DNA of 10,354 nt from Dehalococcoidia bacterium. Lineage in GTDB: Bacteria > Chloroflexota > Dehalococcoidia > SZUA-161. This document shows, one piece after another, positions 1-7,417 of this stretch. The number at the start of each line of letters is the position of its first letter. Position 1 is the stretch's first letter. A program made the translations under genes and the position numbers. The notes under the pieces are model-generated. The model was not told the DNA's origin and did not search any database. It saw only the letters and a list, made by a program, of their open reading frames with translations. Where the stretch lies: the NCBI GenBank assembly GCA_014859215.1, contig JACUUS010000076.1, positions 1 through 10,354 of the forward strand. Direction: 5' to 3'.

Positions 1-1
1 A

Positions 2-1039
2 TCACGGATGTTCAACCTCATGTTCAAGACTTTCATAGGGCCTGTAGAAGAAGATGCTTCAGTAGTATACCTGCGGCCGGAGACAGCCCAGGGAATCTTT
101 GTCAACTTCCAGAACGTTCTAACTTCTACGCGCAGCAAGCTGCCTTTCGGTATCGGGCAAATAGGCAAGTCATTCAGGAACGAGATTACTACGGGGAATT
201 TCATATTCCGGCTGCGCGAGTTTGAACAAATGGAGCTCGAGTATTTCGTCAAGCCCGGAACGGACGAGGAATGGTTCCGGACGTGGCTGGATGAAAGACT
301 TAACTGGTACCTGAACCTGGGCATCAGAAGGGAAAACCTGCGCCTTTATCCGCACGCAAGGGAAGACCTGGCGCACTACGCCAAGGCATGCTGCGATATT
401 CAGTACCTTTTTCCGATGGGATGGTCCGAGCTCGAAGGTGTTGCCAATCGCACTGACTTTGATCTGAAACAACACTCAAGGTTCAGCGGAAAGGACCTCA
501 GCTACTATGACGAAGAGACCAGGGAACACATCGTTCCCTACGTAATCGAGCCTTCCGGCGGGGTAGACCGCTCGGTTCTCGCATTCCTCACTGATGCGTA
601 CGATGAGGAGGAGGACAAAGACGGCATCAGGGTCGTACTGAGATTGCATCCAGCCCTCGCTCCCGTAAAGGTGGCCGTCTTGCCTCTCAGCAAGAACGAG
701 AAACTACTGCCTCTTTCCAGGGAGGTTTTCAACAGTCTCCGTGGCTGCTTCCTGACCCAGCACGATACCGCCCAGAGTATCGGCAGACGATATCGCAGGC
801 AGGACGAGATAGGCACTCCCCTCTGTATCACCATTGATTTCCAGTCTCTTGAAGATCATCAGGTGACGGTTCGTGACCGGGACAGTATGAGGCAGCTGCG
901 CATTCCTATCGCCGCGCTGCTATCCACAGTCCAGGCAAAGCTGAGCGGTGAAGCATTTCACGTGCTCCCACCAGGGGGTACAAGGTGGCTCGGGTTCGAA
1001 GGAGAACGAGAGGCAGATCAAGTAACAGAGCGCCATTAA
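2..1039 (+). CDS. glyQS: Glycine-tRNA ligase, alpha2 (eukaryote/archaeal-like) type, 5'-truncated by window edge
   Basis: This enzyme charges tRNA(Gly) with glycine in the cytoplasm using ATP. The reading frame is open to the window edge, so the protein starts upstream; about 345 codons are present against roughly 460-510 for the family. Counting from the Met at base 8, the class II catalytic core shows YLRPETAQGIF (21-31), motif 2 with FRNEITTGNFIFRLREFEQM (56-75), an ELEG segment followed by RTDFDL, and motif 3 EPSGGVDR (181-188) with its ATP-binding arginine. The rest is the anticodon-binding domain (LAPVKVAVLPL, then RRQDEIGTP and VTVRDRDSM near the end), followed by a tail of about 20 residues. 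The single-chain architecture matches the homodimeric GlyRS of Thermus, archaea and eukaryotes, not the alpha2beta2 GlyQ/GlyS of E. coli. Motif 1 lies outside the window. The identification is very secure. Confidence 0.96.
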   Translation, partial: SRMFNLMFKTFIGPVEEDASVVYLRPETAQGIFVNFQNVLTSTRSKLPFGIGQIGKSFRNEITTGNFIFRLREFEQMELEYFVKPGTDEEWFRTWLDERLNWYLNLGIRRENLRLYPHAREDLAHYAKACCDIQYLFPMGWSELEGVANRTDFDLKQHSRFSGKDLSYYDEETREHIVPYVIEPSGGVDRSVLAFLTDAYDEEEDKDGIRVVLRLHPALAPVKVAVLPLSKNEKLLPLSREVFNSLRGCFLTQHDTAQSIGRRYRRQDEIGTPLCITIDFQSLEDHQVTVRDRDSMRQLRIPIAALLSTVQAKLSGEAFHVLPPGGTRWLGFEGEREADQVTERH

Positions 1040-1099
1040 GCCCTGCCTGTCTCCATACCAAGTGAAAGCCAATCTGCGAAGCCTCAATAAAGGTCAGCA

Positions 1100-2104
1100 A
1101 TGAAAGCTATGGTCTTGCAGCGGACGCAGCCGATCCAGGGCGATCCTCTGATAATGATCGAACTGGACGATCCCAGGCCGAAACCCGGCGAGGTGCGGAT
1201 CAAGGTTGCTGCGTGCGGAATCTGTCACACTGATTTACATGTCATCGAAGGCGAACTCCCCGCAAAGAAACTGCCGCTGATTCCCGGCCACCAGATCGTC
1301 GGCTCGGTAGATGCTGTCGGGGCCGGAGTAACCCGATTCAGTCCGGGCGACCGGGCGGGAATAGCGTGGCTGCACTCTACGTGCGGGAAGTGCAAGTTCT
1401 GCCTCCGCGGGATGGAGAACCTCTGTGAGAGCGCGCTCTTCACCGGGTATGATGTCGACGGGGGATATGCTCAGTATACAGTCGTTCCGCAGTCTTATGC
1501 ATATCCAGTTCCTGCACAATTCCCGGATGTCGAGGCCGCGCCGTTGCTCTGTGCGGGCATAATAGGGTTTCGGGCTTTGCGACTTTCGGGCGCAGATAAA
1601 AACGGTCCACTCGGCCTTTTCGGATTCGGGGCCTCGGCGCACATAGTGATCCAGATTGCGCGACATCAGGGAAGCGATGTTTTTGTTTTCACGAGAAGCG
1701 AGCACCACCGCCAGCTCGCCACTAAGCTGGGCGCAGCCTGGGCGGGCACGGCCGGTGAGCAACCTCCAGCCAAACTCCAAAGCGCCATCATCTTCGCTCC
1801 TGCCGGCGGGCTCGTACTTGATGCGCTTGCCGTACTTGAAAAGGGAGGCACCCTCGCCCTCGCCGGGATATATATGACGCAGGTGCCTCCGATGGACTAC
1901 CGGGAGCATCTCTATTGGGAGAAAAGGATCGTGAGTGTGGCAAACAGTACGCGCAAGGACGCGGAAGACCTCCTGTCCGTCTCGGCTGAGATCCCGGTAC
2001 GGACGGAGGTACAGGAATTTCAGCTTCATGAAGCCAACCGGGCCCTGAACCTGCTTAAGCGTGGGAATATTCAGGGAGCCGGTGTTCTGCGCTTACCCGC
2101 GTGA
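1100..2104 (+). CDS. Zinc-dependent alcohol dehydrogenase (MDR superfamily, Rv1862/AdhA-like)
   Basis: Predicted cytoplasmic NAD(P)-dependent, zinc-containing alcohol dehydrogenase of 334 residues, normal for the medium-chain family. The N-terminal GroES-like domain carries the catalytic zinc site: Cys42 (in CGICHTDLH, 39-47), His64 (PGHQIVG) and Cys151 (PLLCAGIIG). A complete structural zinc lobe is present: Cys95, Cys98, Cys101 and Cys109. The Rossmann domain begins with GLFGFGASAH (172-181). The GIAWLHSTCG stretch and the GFGASAH nucleotide loop resemble the subfamily of Mycobacterium tuberculosis Rv1862 (AdhA), as I remember it. One difference is Gln65 where many relatives have the Glu of the GHE motif. 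The physiological substrate cannot be read from the sequence. The start is supported by AAGG at 1090-1093, six bases before the ATG. It lies 60 bases after glyQS and 31 bases before sbcD with no visible terminator, so cotranscription is possible, although no shared function is evident. Confidence 0.93.
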   Translation: MKAMVLQRTQPIQGDPLIMIELDDPRPKPGEVRIKVAACGICHTDLHVIEGELPAKKLPLIPGHQIVGSVDAVGAGVTRFSPGDRAGIAWLHSTCGKCKFCLRGMENLCESALFTGYDVDGGYAQYTVVPQSYAYPVPAQFPDVEAAPLLCAGIIGFRALRLSGADKNGPLGLFGFGASAHIVIQIARHQGSDVFVFTRSEHHRQLATKLGAAWAGTAGEQPPAKLQSAIIFAPAGGLVLDALAVLEKGGTLALAGIYMTQVPPMDYREHLYWEKRIVSVANSTRKDAEDLLSVSAEIPVRTEVQEFQLHEANRALNLLKRGNIQGAGVLRLPA

Positions 2105-2135
2105 AGCAGCAAACACTGAAACAGGCGGAGTAAGG

Positions 2136-3368
2136 ATGCGGATACTCCAGTTTGCCGATCTGCACCTGGGAGTGGAGACGTACGGTCGTGTCAATTCGAC
2201 TACCGGTCTCTCAACCCGCCTGGATGATTTCCTCACAGCCCTCGACCAATTAGTCGCGTTTGCCCTTCAGAATGACGTGGACATGGTCCTCTTTTGCGGG
2301 GATGCTTACAAGAGCCGGGATCCGAGCCAGACTTGCCAGCGGGAATTTGCCAGGCGCATTCACCAGCTTGCCGCGGCTGACATTCAGGTATTCCTTCTCG
2401 CAGGGAATCACGATCTTCCCTTCGCAGCACAACGCGCCAGTTCCGTGGATATCTTCCATACCCTTCTGATAAACAACGTCACCGTATCGGTAAAGCCCGA
2501 ACTCGTCAGAGTCACAACCAGAAAAGGCATCGTGCAGGTCCTGGCCTTGCCCTGGGTAAGGCGGAGCCGTCTTTTGACACGTGAAGACACAAAGAACCTG
2601 ACCATAGACGAGATCAACCGCAGGATCGAGGAGACCCTCACTGCGTGGATAGCGTCCCAGGTCGAAGACATTGACACAACCCTGCCCGCTATCCTGGCAG
2701 CCCATCTATGGCATTCGGAGGCCACCTCAGGGTCTGAGAAGACAATGACCATGGGCCGCGATTATATCATGCTTCTGGGGAACCTCATCAACCCTGTATT
2801 CGATCTTGTTGCCCTGGGACATATTCACAAGAAGCAGGTTCGAAACTGCCCCATGCCCGTGGTCTATTCCGGGAGTTTACAGTCAATTGATTTTGGCGAT
2901 GAAGGCGACGAGAAAGGATTCTATGTCGTAGATCTCGACGAAACAGCCTCATCAGGCCTGCGGGTTACGTCGTGCGAGTTCCATCCCGTCGCATCAAGGA
3001 GGTTCCTTACGATCAGGGTGGACGCGGATACGGTGAATCCTACCGATGCGGTACTGGAGGGCATCAGAAAAAACAAGGTGGAAGAATCCATTGTCCGCCT
3101 TCAGATCAGACTTCCGGCAGCGAAGGAGGGCCTGCTTGACGAGGAGGAGATTCGGAGAGCCCTGAAAGCGGCTCACTGTATCGCGGCCATAAACAAGGAA
3201 GTTGAGCGGGAGCAACGCAGGAGGCTCACCACCCATTCTATTGAGGAAATTACGCCTGCGAAAGGGCTAGGCCTGTACCTTGACATGAAAAGGATTTCAC
3301 GCGAGAGAGCCGCGCTGATTCTCCGCTACGGTGAGAAGCTGATTCGCGAACAAGCGGGGGCCGAGTGA
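2136..3368 (+). CDS. sbcD: Exonuclease SbcCD subunit D (Mre11-like metallophosphoesterase nuclease)
   Basis: Nuclease subunit of the SbcCD/Mre11-Rad50 complex, which uses two Mn ions to process DNA ends, hairpins and blocked breaks. The 410-residue protein has all calcineurin-like phosphoesterase motifs: Asp8 and His10 (DLHLG), Asp56 (GDAYKSRDPS), Asn91-His92-Asp93 (GNHD), His190 (AAHLWH) and His229/His231 (GHIH). About 140 residues follow for the capping and SbcC-binding regions. I chose the ATG at 2136 because the nuclease fold begins right there (MRILQFADLH) and GGAG lies at 2127-2130, five bases upstream. The frame extends up to a Met at 2061, but that part overlaps adh and does not resemble the family. 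The partner gene sbcC is downstream but separated by a membrane protein gene, whose ATG overlaps this stop codon (TGATG). No motif residue is missing, so the enzyme should be active. Confidence 0.95.
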   Translation: MRILQFADLHLGVETYGRVNSTTGLSTRLDDFLTALDQLVAFALQNDVDMVLFCGDAYKSRDPSQTCQREFARRIHQLAAADIQVFLLAGNHDLPFAAQRASSVDIFHTLLINNVTVSVKPELVRVTTRKGIVQVLALPWVRRSRLLTREDTKNLTIDEINRRIEETLTAWIASQVEDIDTTLPAILAAHLWHSEATSGSEKTMTMGRDYIMLLGNLINPVFDLVALGHIHKKQVRNCPMPVVYSGSLQSIDFGDEGDEKGFYVVDLDETASSGLRVTSCEFHPVASRRFLTIRVDADTVNPTDAVLEGIRKNKVEESIVRLQIRLPAAKEGLLDEEEIRRALKAAHCIAAINKEVEREQRRRLTTHSIEEITPAKGLGLYLDMKRISRERAALILRYGEKLIREQAGAE

Positions 3369-4825
3369 TGCCGGATTCGATCCCTCTTAAGGACAGGGAA
3401 CACAGTTGCACGAAAGGGCCGGGTCTGTGGAGCCGGCTACTGGACCGGATCCTGCCGTTCTCCTCACCTACCAGGTTGTTGCTCCTCTTCTTTGTAGTGA
3501 TAATTCAGATAGCCGGGCAAGTATTCAGCTGGTATGCATTGAGGACAGGGCATCCCGGCCTTGTTTTCCTTGCAGTAGTGGTCTGGGTTGCCTGGTTCGG
3601 CCTCGTCTTCATTATGAGCCGAAGAGATACTGGCGGCCTTCTCAGGCGCTTTCGAAAAGCTGTCTACACTGGTGCTGCGCTGGTGGTCGCACTTCTTGCC
3701 TTGATGTCTGTCGCGGAGGCAATAGGTATACACCTTGTCAATTCCGGGGTCGTCGAAGACAACGAAATGGCGCAAGCACTGACAGGGTGCCTTTACTACA
3801 ATGATGCCACCGCCCTCAATCATCAGGCCAGCCATCTCCTGATAGATGGAGAGAATCCATATTCGAGTTCGGACATCGTCGACGCACTGGAAGATTACGA
3901 TGTGCCGCTGCATTTTCTGACCCCATTGAGGCAGGGCACTTTTGCCGAGGTCTTCCCGTATCCGTCAGAGCAGCAAATGCACGAAGCTTTGCTCGAAGCC
4001 GCGGCGTTTCCGGAAGCGAGCCCTCTTGAATTCGAATCGAAGGTGAGTTACCCCGCAGGATCCTTCCTGTTCATTGCACCCTTCGTGGTCCTTGGCATGG
4101 AGGACTTGCGGCTCTTCTACCTGCTTTGCGCGGTCATAATGGCAGCTGTTCTCCTGTGGCTGGGCCCGAGGAACCTCCGCCCCCTTATCTTGCTGGCATT
4201 TGTCACCAACATATGGCTCTGGAACCTTATCGGAAGCGGTACGACAGACACGCTCTACGTCCTGTTCATTTTCCTCGGCTGGATTCTTATCCGGCGTAAC
4301 ATTTTGCTCTCGGCCCTTTTCATGGGGTTCGCGGCGGCAACCAAGCAGATAGCCTGGTTATTCATCCTGTTCTACCTCGTACTGCTCTTGCGTGAGCTTG
4401 GTTGGAAGCGCACTCTGCAGTCCATTGGCATAATCGGGGCCACATTCGTTGGAATAAATTTACCGTTTATTTTCAGCGCTCCCGAGGCATGGCTTGGAGG
4501 GGTGCTGGCTCCCGTTCTAGATCCGATGTTCCCGCAGGGCCATGGTATCGTGGCTTTCTCAATACTGGGGATACTGCCGCCAAACTCGCTTCTCTTCACA
4601 CTGATTGAAACAGCCGTACTCGCAGCAGGCCTGATCTGGTACTATTTCAACTGCCGCAAGTACCCGCACACAGGGCTGCTGCTGGCCGTTTTACCCCTCT
4701 TCTTTGCCTGGCGCAGCTATTCAGTATACTTCTGCATGTCCGCGCTCATAATATTTGGAGTGATTTTGGTCGAGGAATTTTCGAGGAAACAAGAGGAGAG
4801 AACCAGGACCCTACTCGCCGATTGA
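3368..4825 (+). CDS. Polytopic membrane protein, possibly GT-C/GT87-like; function unknown
   Basis: Integral membrane protein of 485 residues, not firmly recognised. A cytoplasmic-looking basic N-terminus (1-33) precedes hydrophobic segments at about 36-58, 63-83, 98-120, 229-243, 247-266, 271-289, 293-309, 311-324, 327-341, 352-369, 393-404, 407-426, 435-448 and 451-468, so about 12 to 14 membrane passes. A large polar loop (about 121-228) follows the third segment and contains DNEMAQ (131-136) and LLIDGENPYSS (157-167). An acidic first loop and a G-x-NPY motif occur in GT-C glycosyltransferases such as GT87/DUF2029, which use polyprenyl-phosphate sugars. This is only a resemblance, and another lipid-linked or transport role is possible. 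The ATG at 3368 overlaps the sbcD stop as TGATG, so translation is probably coupled; an in-frame GTG at 3365 is an alternative start. There is no good Shine-Dalgarno sequence, only a G run at 3356-3360. The position between sbcD and sbcC is odd. Confidence 0.85.
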   Translation: MPDSIPLKDREHSCTKGPGLWSRLLDRILPFSSPTRLLLLFFVVIIQIAGQVFSWYALRTGHPGLVFLAVVVWVAWFGLVFIMSRRDTGGLLRRFRKAVYTGAALVVALLALMSVAEAIGIHLVNSGVVEDNEMAQALTGCLYYNDATALNHQASHLLIDGENPYSSSDIVDALEDYDVPLHFLTPLRQGTFAEVFPYPSEQQMHEALLEAAAFPEASPLEFESKVSYPAGSFLFIAPFVVLGMEDLRLFYLLCAVIMAAVLLWLGPRNLRPLILLAFVTNIWLWNLIGSGTTDTLYVLFIFLGWILIRRNILLSALFMGFAAATKQIAWLFILFYLVLLLRELGWKRTLQSIGIIGATFVGINLPFIFSAPEAWLGGVLAPVLDPMFPQGHGIVAFSILGILPPNSLLFTLIETAVLAAGLIWYYFNCRKYPHTGLLLAVLPLFFAWRSYSVYFCMSALIIFGVILVEEFSRKQEERTRTLLAD

Positions 4826-4830
4826 TCCGG

Positions 4831-4867
4831 CCGGGGCACGCGCGCGGGCGGGCGCCCGGTTTGTCTT
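4831..4867 (+). terminator. GC-rich hairpin with weak T-rich tail (possible attenuator or terminator)
   Basis: Just after the stop of the membrane protein gene, CCGGGGC (4831-4837) can pair with GCGCCCGG (4852-4859) with one bulged base, around a GC-rich loop. An alternative fold uses the palindrome GGGCGCCC. The stem is followed by TTTGTCTT (4860-4867), a poor U tract. It could be a partial terminator that lowers sbcC transcription, or simply a stable GC-rich spacer. No folding energy was calculated. Confidence 0.3.
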
Positions 4868-4889
4868 CGAAATCAGCGTCTAACATAAG

Positions 4890-7016
4890 ATGATCCCTGT
4901 AAGAATCGCGTTAAGGAACTTCATGTGCTATGGAGAGGACGTACCTCCTCTCCATTTTAGCGGGTTCCATGTCGCCTGCTTATGTGGTGACAACGGGAAC
5001 GGGAAGTCAGCCCTGCTCGATGCGATAACCTGGGCGTTATGGGGAAAGGCCAGGGCAAGAAACGACGACGATCTCATCCGCCTGCAAAAGGCTGACATGG
5101 AGGTCGAATTCGACTTCTCGGTCGGCTCGAATTCTTACCGCGTATTGAGGAAAAGAGTGAAAGCGGGCCTCAGGCGTGCGGGGGAGACGCTTCTCGATTT
5201 ACAGGTGAAGTCCGCGGACGGTTTCGTATCTATCAGGGGAAACTCCAATCGCGAGACGGACCAGAAGATTACCGAGATACTGAGAATGGACTACCAGACT
5301 TTTGTAAACAGCGCGCTCTTGCTCCAGGGACGCGCAAACACTTTCAGCATGAAGACACCGGGTGAGCGAAAAGAGGTCCTGGCAAACGTGCTCGGCCTTT
5401 CCATTTACGATGAACTGGAAAAAATGGCCCGCAGCTGCTGCAGAGATGCCGAAGTGAGAGCACGATCCCTCGCGGAGGACCTGGCCCGCATCCACACCCA
5501 ACTCCTGAAAAAACCGACCCTGGAAGAAGACCTGGCAAAAACCCGTGAAGACCTGGACAAAGCCAGCGGAGGAGCGTTGAAACAGGAGCAGGCCCTGAAC
5601 AGCTTGAGACTGGCTAGAGAGGCTTTGCGTCTCAAGGAAGAGCAGCACCGGGAGGTGAAGAAATATATTGAACAGCTCCAGAAACAAGTCGCGTTCCTGG
5701 AAAGTGGTATTAAGCAGCACTCGGCCAGAAGCGAGGCATACAGCAAGGTCATAGCAGCGCACGAAGAGAATTCGGCCATGTTGCAGGCCTCTCGCGAGAA
5801 GCTGGCGATAATGGAGACGGAGCTGGGCAGCCTGAGAGAACGCATCGAAGGACTGTCAAACCGGATTCATTACCTCCATTCATCGAATCTCCAGTTAAAA
5901 AAGGAGATGGAGGAACTGAAGAGCAAGCTCGACCTGCTCGCCGGGGAGAAGGCTGAATGCCCACTCTGCGGCACAGAGCTCGGGAGAGAAAACCGCCGCC
6001 GGATTGTGGTGAGCTATAAAGAGCAGGGAAAGGAAAAGGGTGAACTGTATCGGACTAATGCTGGTGAGAAGAAGCGCAAAGAGGATGAGCTAAACGTAAT
6101 CAGGCAGGAGGCCGCAAGACTCGAAAAGGAAATCCTTACCGGCAGGGCGCAGTGTGAACGCCGTGCTGAAGCGGTCGAAAGAGAGCACCGCGAAGCGAAG
6201 ACCAACCTCCCTCTGGAGGAAGACGCTCATGCAGCCGCGTCCAGGGCTCTTGACGAGGGCACAGCGGCGCTGCGTGAGCAGATCAAGAAAAGCGGAATAA
6301 TATCGGCGGAACTTGCCTCACTTCCGAAGCTCGAAAAGGACCTCGGAGAAGCGGAGCGCGAATACCGCCGCCTCCGCGAAGACGAGAAACAATGTCAGGA
6401 CAGGTATGTCGAGACACAGGCGGGACTGCGAACATGCGCGCGCCTTGAAGAAGAAAAGCGTGAAAAAGCCGCCCACGCGCGTCTTGCGGCGGAGGAGAAG
6501 GGGATATACGAAGAGCTGATACTGGCGTTCGGCAAAAAGGGTATCCAGGCAATGTTAATAGAATCGGTCCTGCCGGAGATCCAGGATGATGCCAATATGC
6601 TGCTAGGGAGAATGACCGACAATAGAATGAGCGTGAAGATAGAAAGCCAGCGAGACACAAAGAAGGGGGATACAATCGAGACGCTGGACATCAGGATCGC
6701 CGATGAGCTCGGGTTCCGGAACTACGAGATGTTCTCGGGCGGCGAAGCGTTCCGGGTGGATTTCGCCTTGCGTATAGCGCTCTCAAAGCTCCTGGCAAGA
6801 CGAGCAGGCGCTCCTTTGCCCACGCTGATTATCGACGAAGGTTTCGGCACGCAAGACAGCTCCGGACGGGCGAAACTCGTGGATGCCATCATCTCCATCC
6901 AGGATTACTTTGACAAGATACTGGTAATAACCCACATAGACGAGCTGAAAGATTCCTTTCCGGTTAGAATTGAGGTAACCAAGACCGAGTCCGGTTCGCT
7001 GATAGCTGTTGAATAG
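4890..7016 (+). CDS. sbcC: Exonuclease SbcCD subunit C (Rad50-like ATPase, short coiled-coil form)
   Basis: ATPase and DNA-tethering subunit that works with SbcD in processing DNA ends. The N-terminal lobe has Walker A GDNGNGKS (33-40) followed by LLDAITWALWG, and a Q-loop glutamine at 146 (LLLQGRANTF). A coiled coil runs from about 185 to 356, a CPLC zinc hook sits at 357-360 (Cys357, Cys360), and a returning coiled coil runs to about 535. The C-terminal lobe has the signature MFSGGEAF (614-621), Walker B TLIIDE (645-650, catalytic Glu650), a D-loop region and the H-loop His682 (ITHID). All catalytic elements are intact. At 708 residues it is clearly shorter than E. coli SbcC (about 1,050) or typical archaeal Rad50 (about 880), and the loss lies in the two arms of roughly 175 residues each. 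The start fits the family (MIPVRIALRNF), but I see no Shine-Dalgarno sequence before it. It lies 64 bases after the membrane protein gene. Confidence 0.95.
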   Translation: MIPVRIALRNFMCYGEDVPPLHFSGFHVACLCGDNGNGKSALLDAITWALWGKARARNDDDLIRLQKADMEVEFDFSVGSNSYRVLRKRVKAGLRRAGETLLDLQVKSADGFVSIRGNSNRETDQKITEILRMDYQTFVNSALLLQGRANTFSMKTPGERKEVLANVLGLSIYDELEKMARSCCRDAEVRARSLAEDLARIHTQLLKKPTLEEDLAKTREDLDKASGGALKQEQALNSLRLAREALRLKEEQHREVKKYIEQLQKQVAFLESGIKQHSARSEAYSKVIAAHEENSAMLQASREKLAIMETELGSLRERIEGLSNRIHYLHSSNLQLKKEMEELKSKLDLLAGEKAECPLCGTELGRENRRRIVVSYKEQGKEKGELYRTNAGEKKRKEDELNVIRQEAARLEKEILTGRAQCERRAEAVEREHREAKTNLPLEEDAHAAASRALDEGTAALREQIKKSGIISAELASLPKLEKDLGEAEREYRRLREDEKQCQDRYVETQAGLRTCARLEEEKREKAAHARLAAEEKGIYEELILAFGKKGIQAMLIESVLPEIQDDANMLLGRMTDNRMSVKIESQRDTKKGDTIETLDIRIADELGFRNYEMFSGGEAFRVDFALRIALSKLLARRAGAPLPTLIIDEGFGTQDSSGRAKLVDAIISIQDYFDKILVITHIDELKDSFPVRIEVTKTESGSLIAVE

Positions 7017-7056
7017 TCGGATTCTCTCACGGCGATGATACCCGGGCGGAGAATAA

Positions 7057-7085
7057 TTTACTGAGCTTCCGACCTGTGCTATAAT
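7057..7085 (+). promoter_or_regulatory. Sigma70-type extended -10 promoter for rpsO-pnp
   Basis: A perfect TATAAT (7080-7085) is preceded by TG at 7077-7078, giving the extended -10 form TGCTATAAT. A -35-like TTTACT (7057-7062) matches four of six consensus bases at the ideal 17-base spacing. Transcription would start near 7091-7093, only about 20 bases before the rpsO ATG. The region between sbcC and rpsO (7017-7112) shows no clear terminator, so read-through from sbcC may also reach rpsO. Strong match, but not tested. Confidence 0.8.
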
Positions 7086-7112
7086 AAAGCCTGAATTTAC
7101 GCGGAGTATTAA

Positions 7113-7379
7113 ATGATCCAGAAAGAGCGCAAGACCACACTCATACAGCAGTATCAGCACAGGGAAAACGATAGCGGCTCGACTGAAGTCCAGGTCGCGC
7201 TGCTGACTGAAAGAATCAATAAGCTTACTGAACACCTTAAGATGCACGAGCATGACCATCACTCAAGGAGAGGACTCCTGAAGCTCGTAGGACAAAGGCG
7301 GAGCCTCCTGGCTTACCTGAGCCGTAACGAACCCAATCGTTACCGCAAGTTGATCGCGAGCCTCGGTCTCAGGAAATAA
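7113..7379 (+). CDS. rpsO: 30S ribosomal protein S15
   Basis: Primary 16S rRNA-binding protein of the small-subunit platform, which binds the central domain and helps form bridges to the 50S subunit. It has 88 residues, the usual size. The family pattern is complete: DSGSTEVQVALLTERI, HLKMHEHDHHSRRGLL with the rRNA-contacting His/Asp/Arg residues, LVGQRRSLLAYL, and the C-terminal LIASLGLRK. GGAG at 7103-7106 lies six bases before the ATG, a good ribosome binding site. The gene sits directly behind an extended -10 promoter and 38 bases before pnp, the order also found in E. coli and many other bacteria. The short leader appears to leave no room for an upstream S15-binding regulatory fold. Identification is certain. 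Confidence 0.98.
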   Translation: MIQKERKTTLIQQYQHRENDSGSTEVQVALLTERINKLTEHLKMHEHDHHSRRGLLKLVGQRRSLLAYLSRNEPNRYRKLIASLGLRK

Positions 7380-7417
7380 TGGTCTAAGGGTGGGACAGTC
7401 GGGAGGTTAACACACAT

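Noticed and set aside
1040..1099. Possible terminator or promoter between glyQS and adh
   Set aside because: I found no stable inverted repeat with a T tract and no convincing -35/-10 pair in these 60 bases.
1235..2029. Open frame of 264 codons on the - strand across the alcohol dehydrogenase
   Set aside because: It lies wholly antisense to a well-supported gene, has no recognisable domain, and its composition looks like a shadow of the GC-rich + strand codons.
2061..2135. N-terminal extension of sbcD from the upstream in-frame ATG
   Set aside because: The extension overlaps the end of adh, and the nuclease fold and a good ribosome binding site both point to the ATG at 2136.
2136..7016. sbcD - membrane protein - sbcC as a dedicated anti-phage defence system
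   Set aside because: The SbcC and SbcD motifs are those of the housekeeping repair complex, and the flanks are core genes with no mobile-element or other defence genes. Only the odd gene order remains, reported above as a separate finding.
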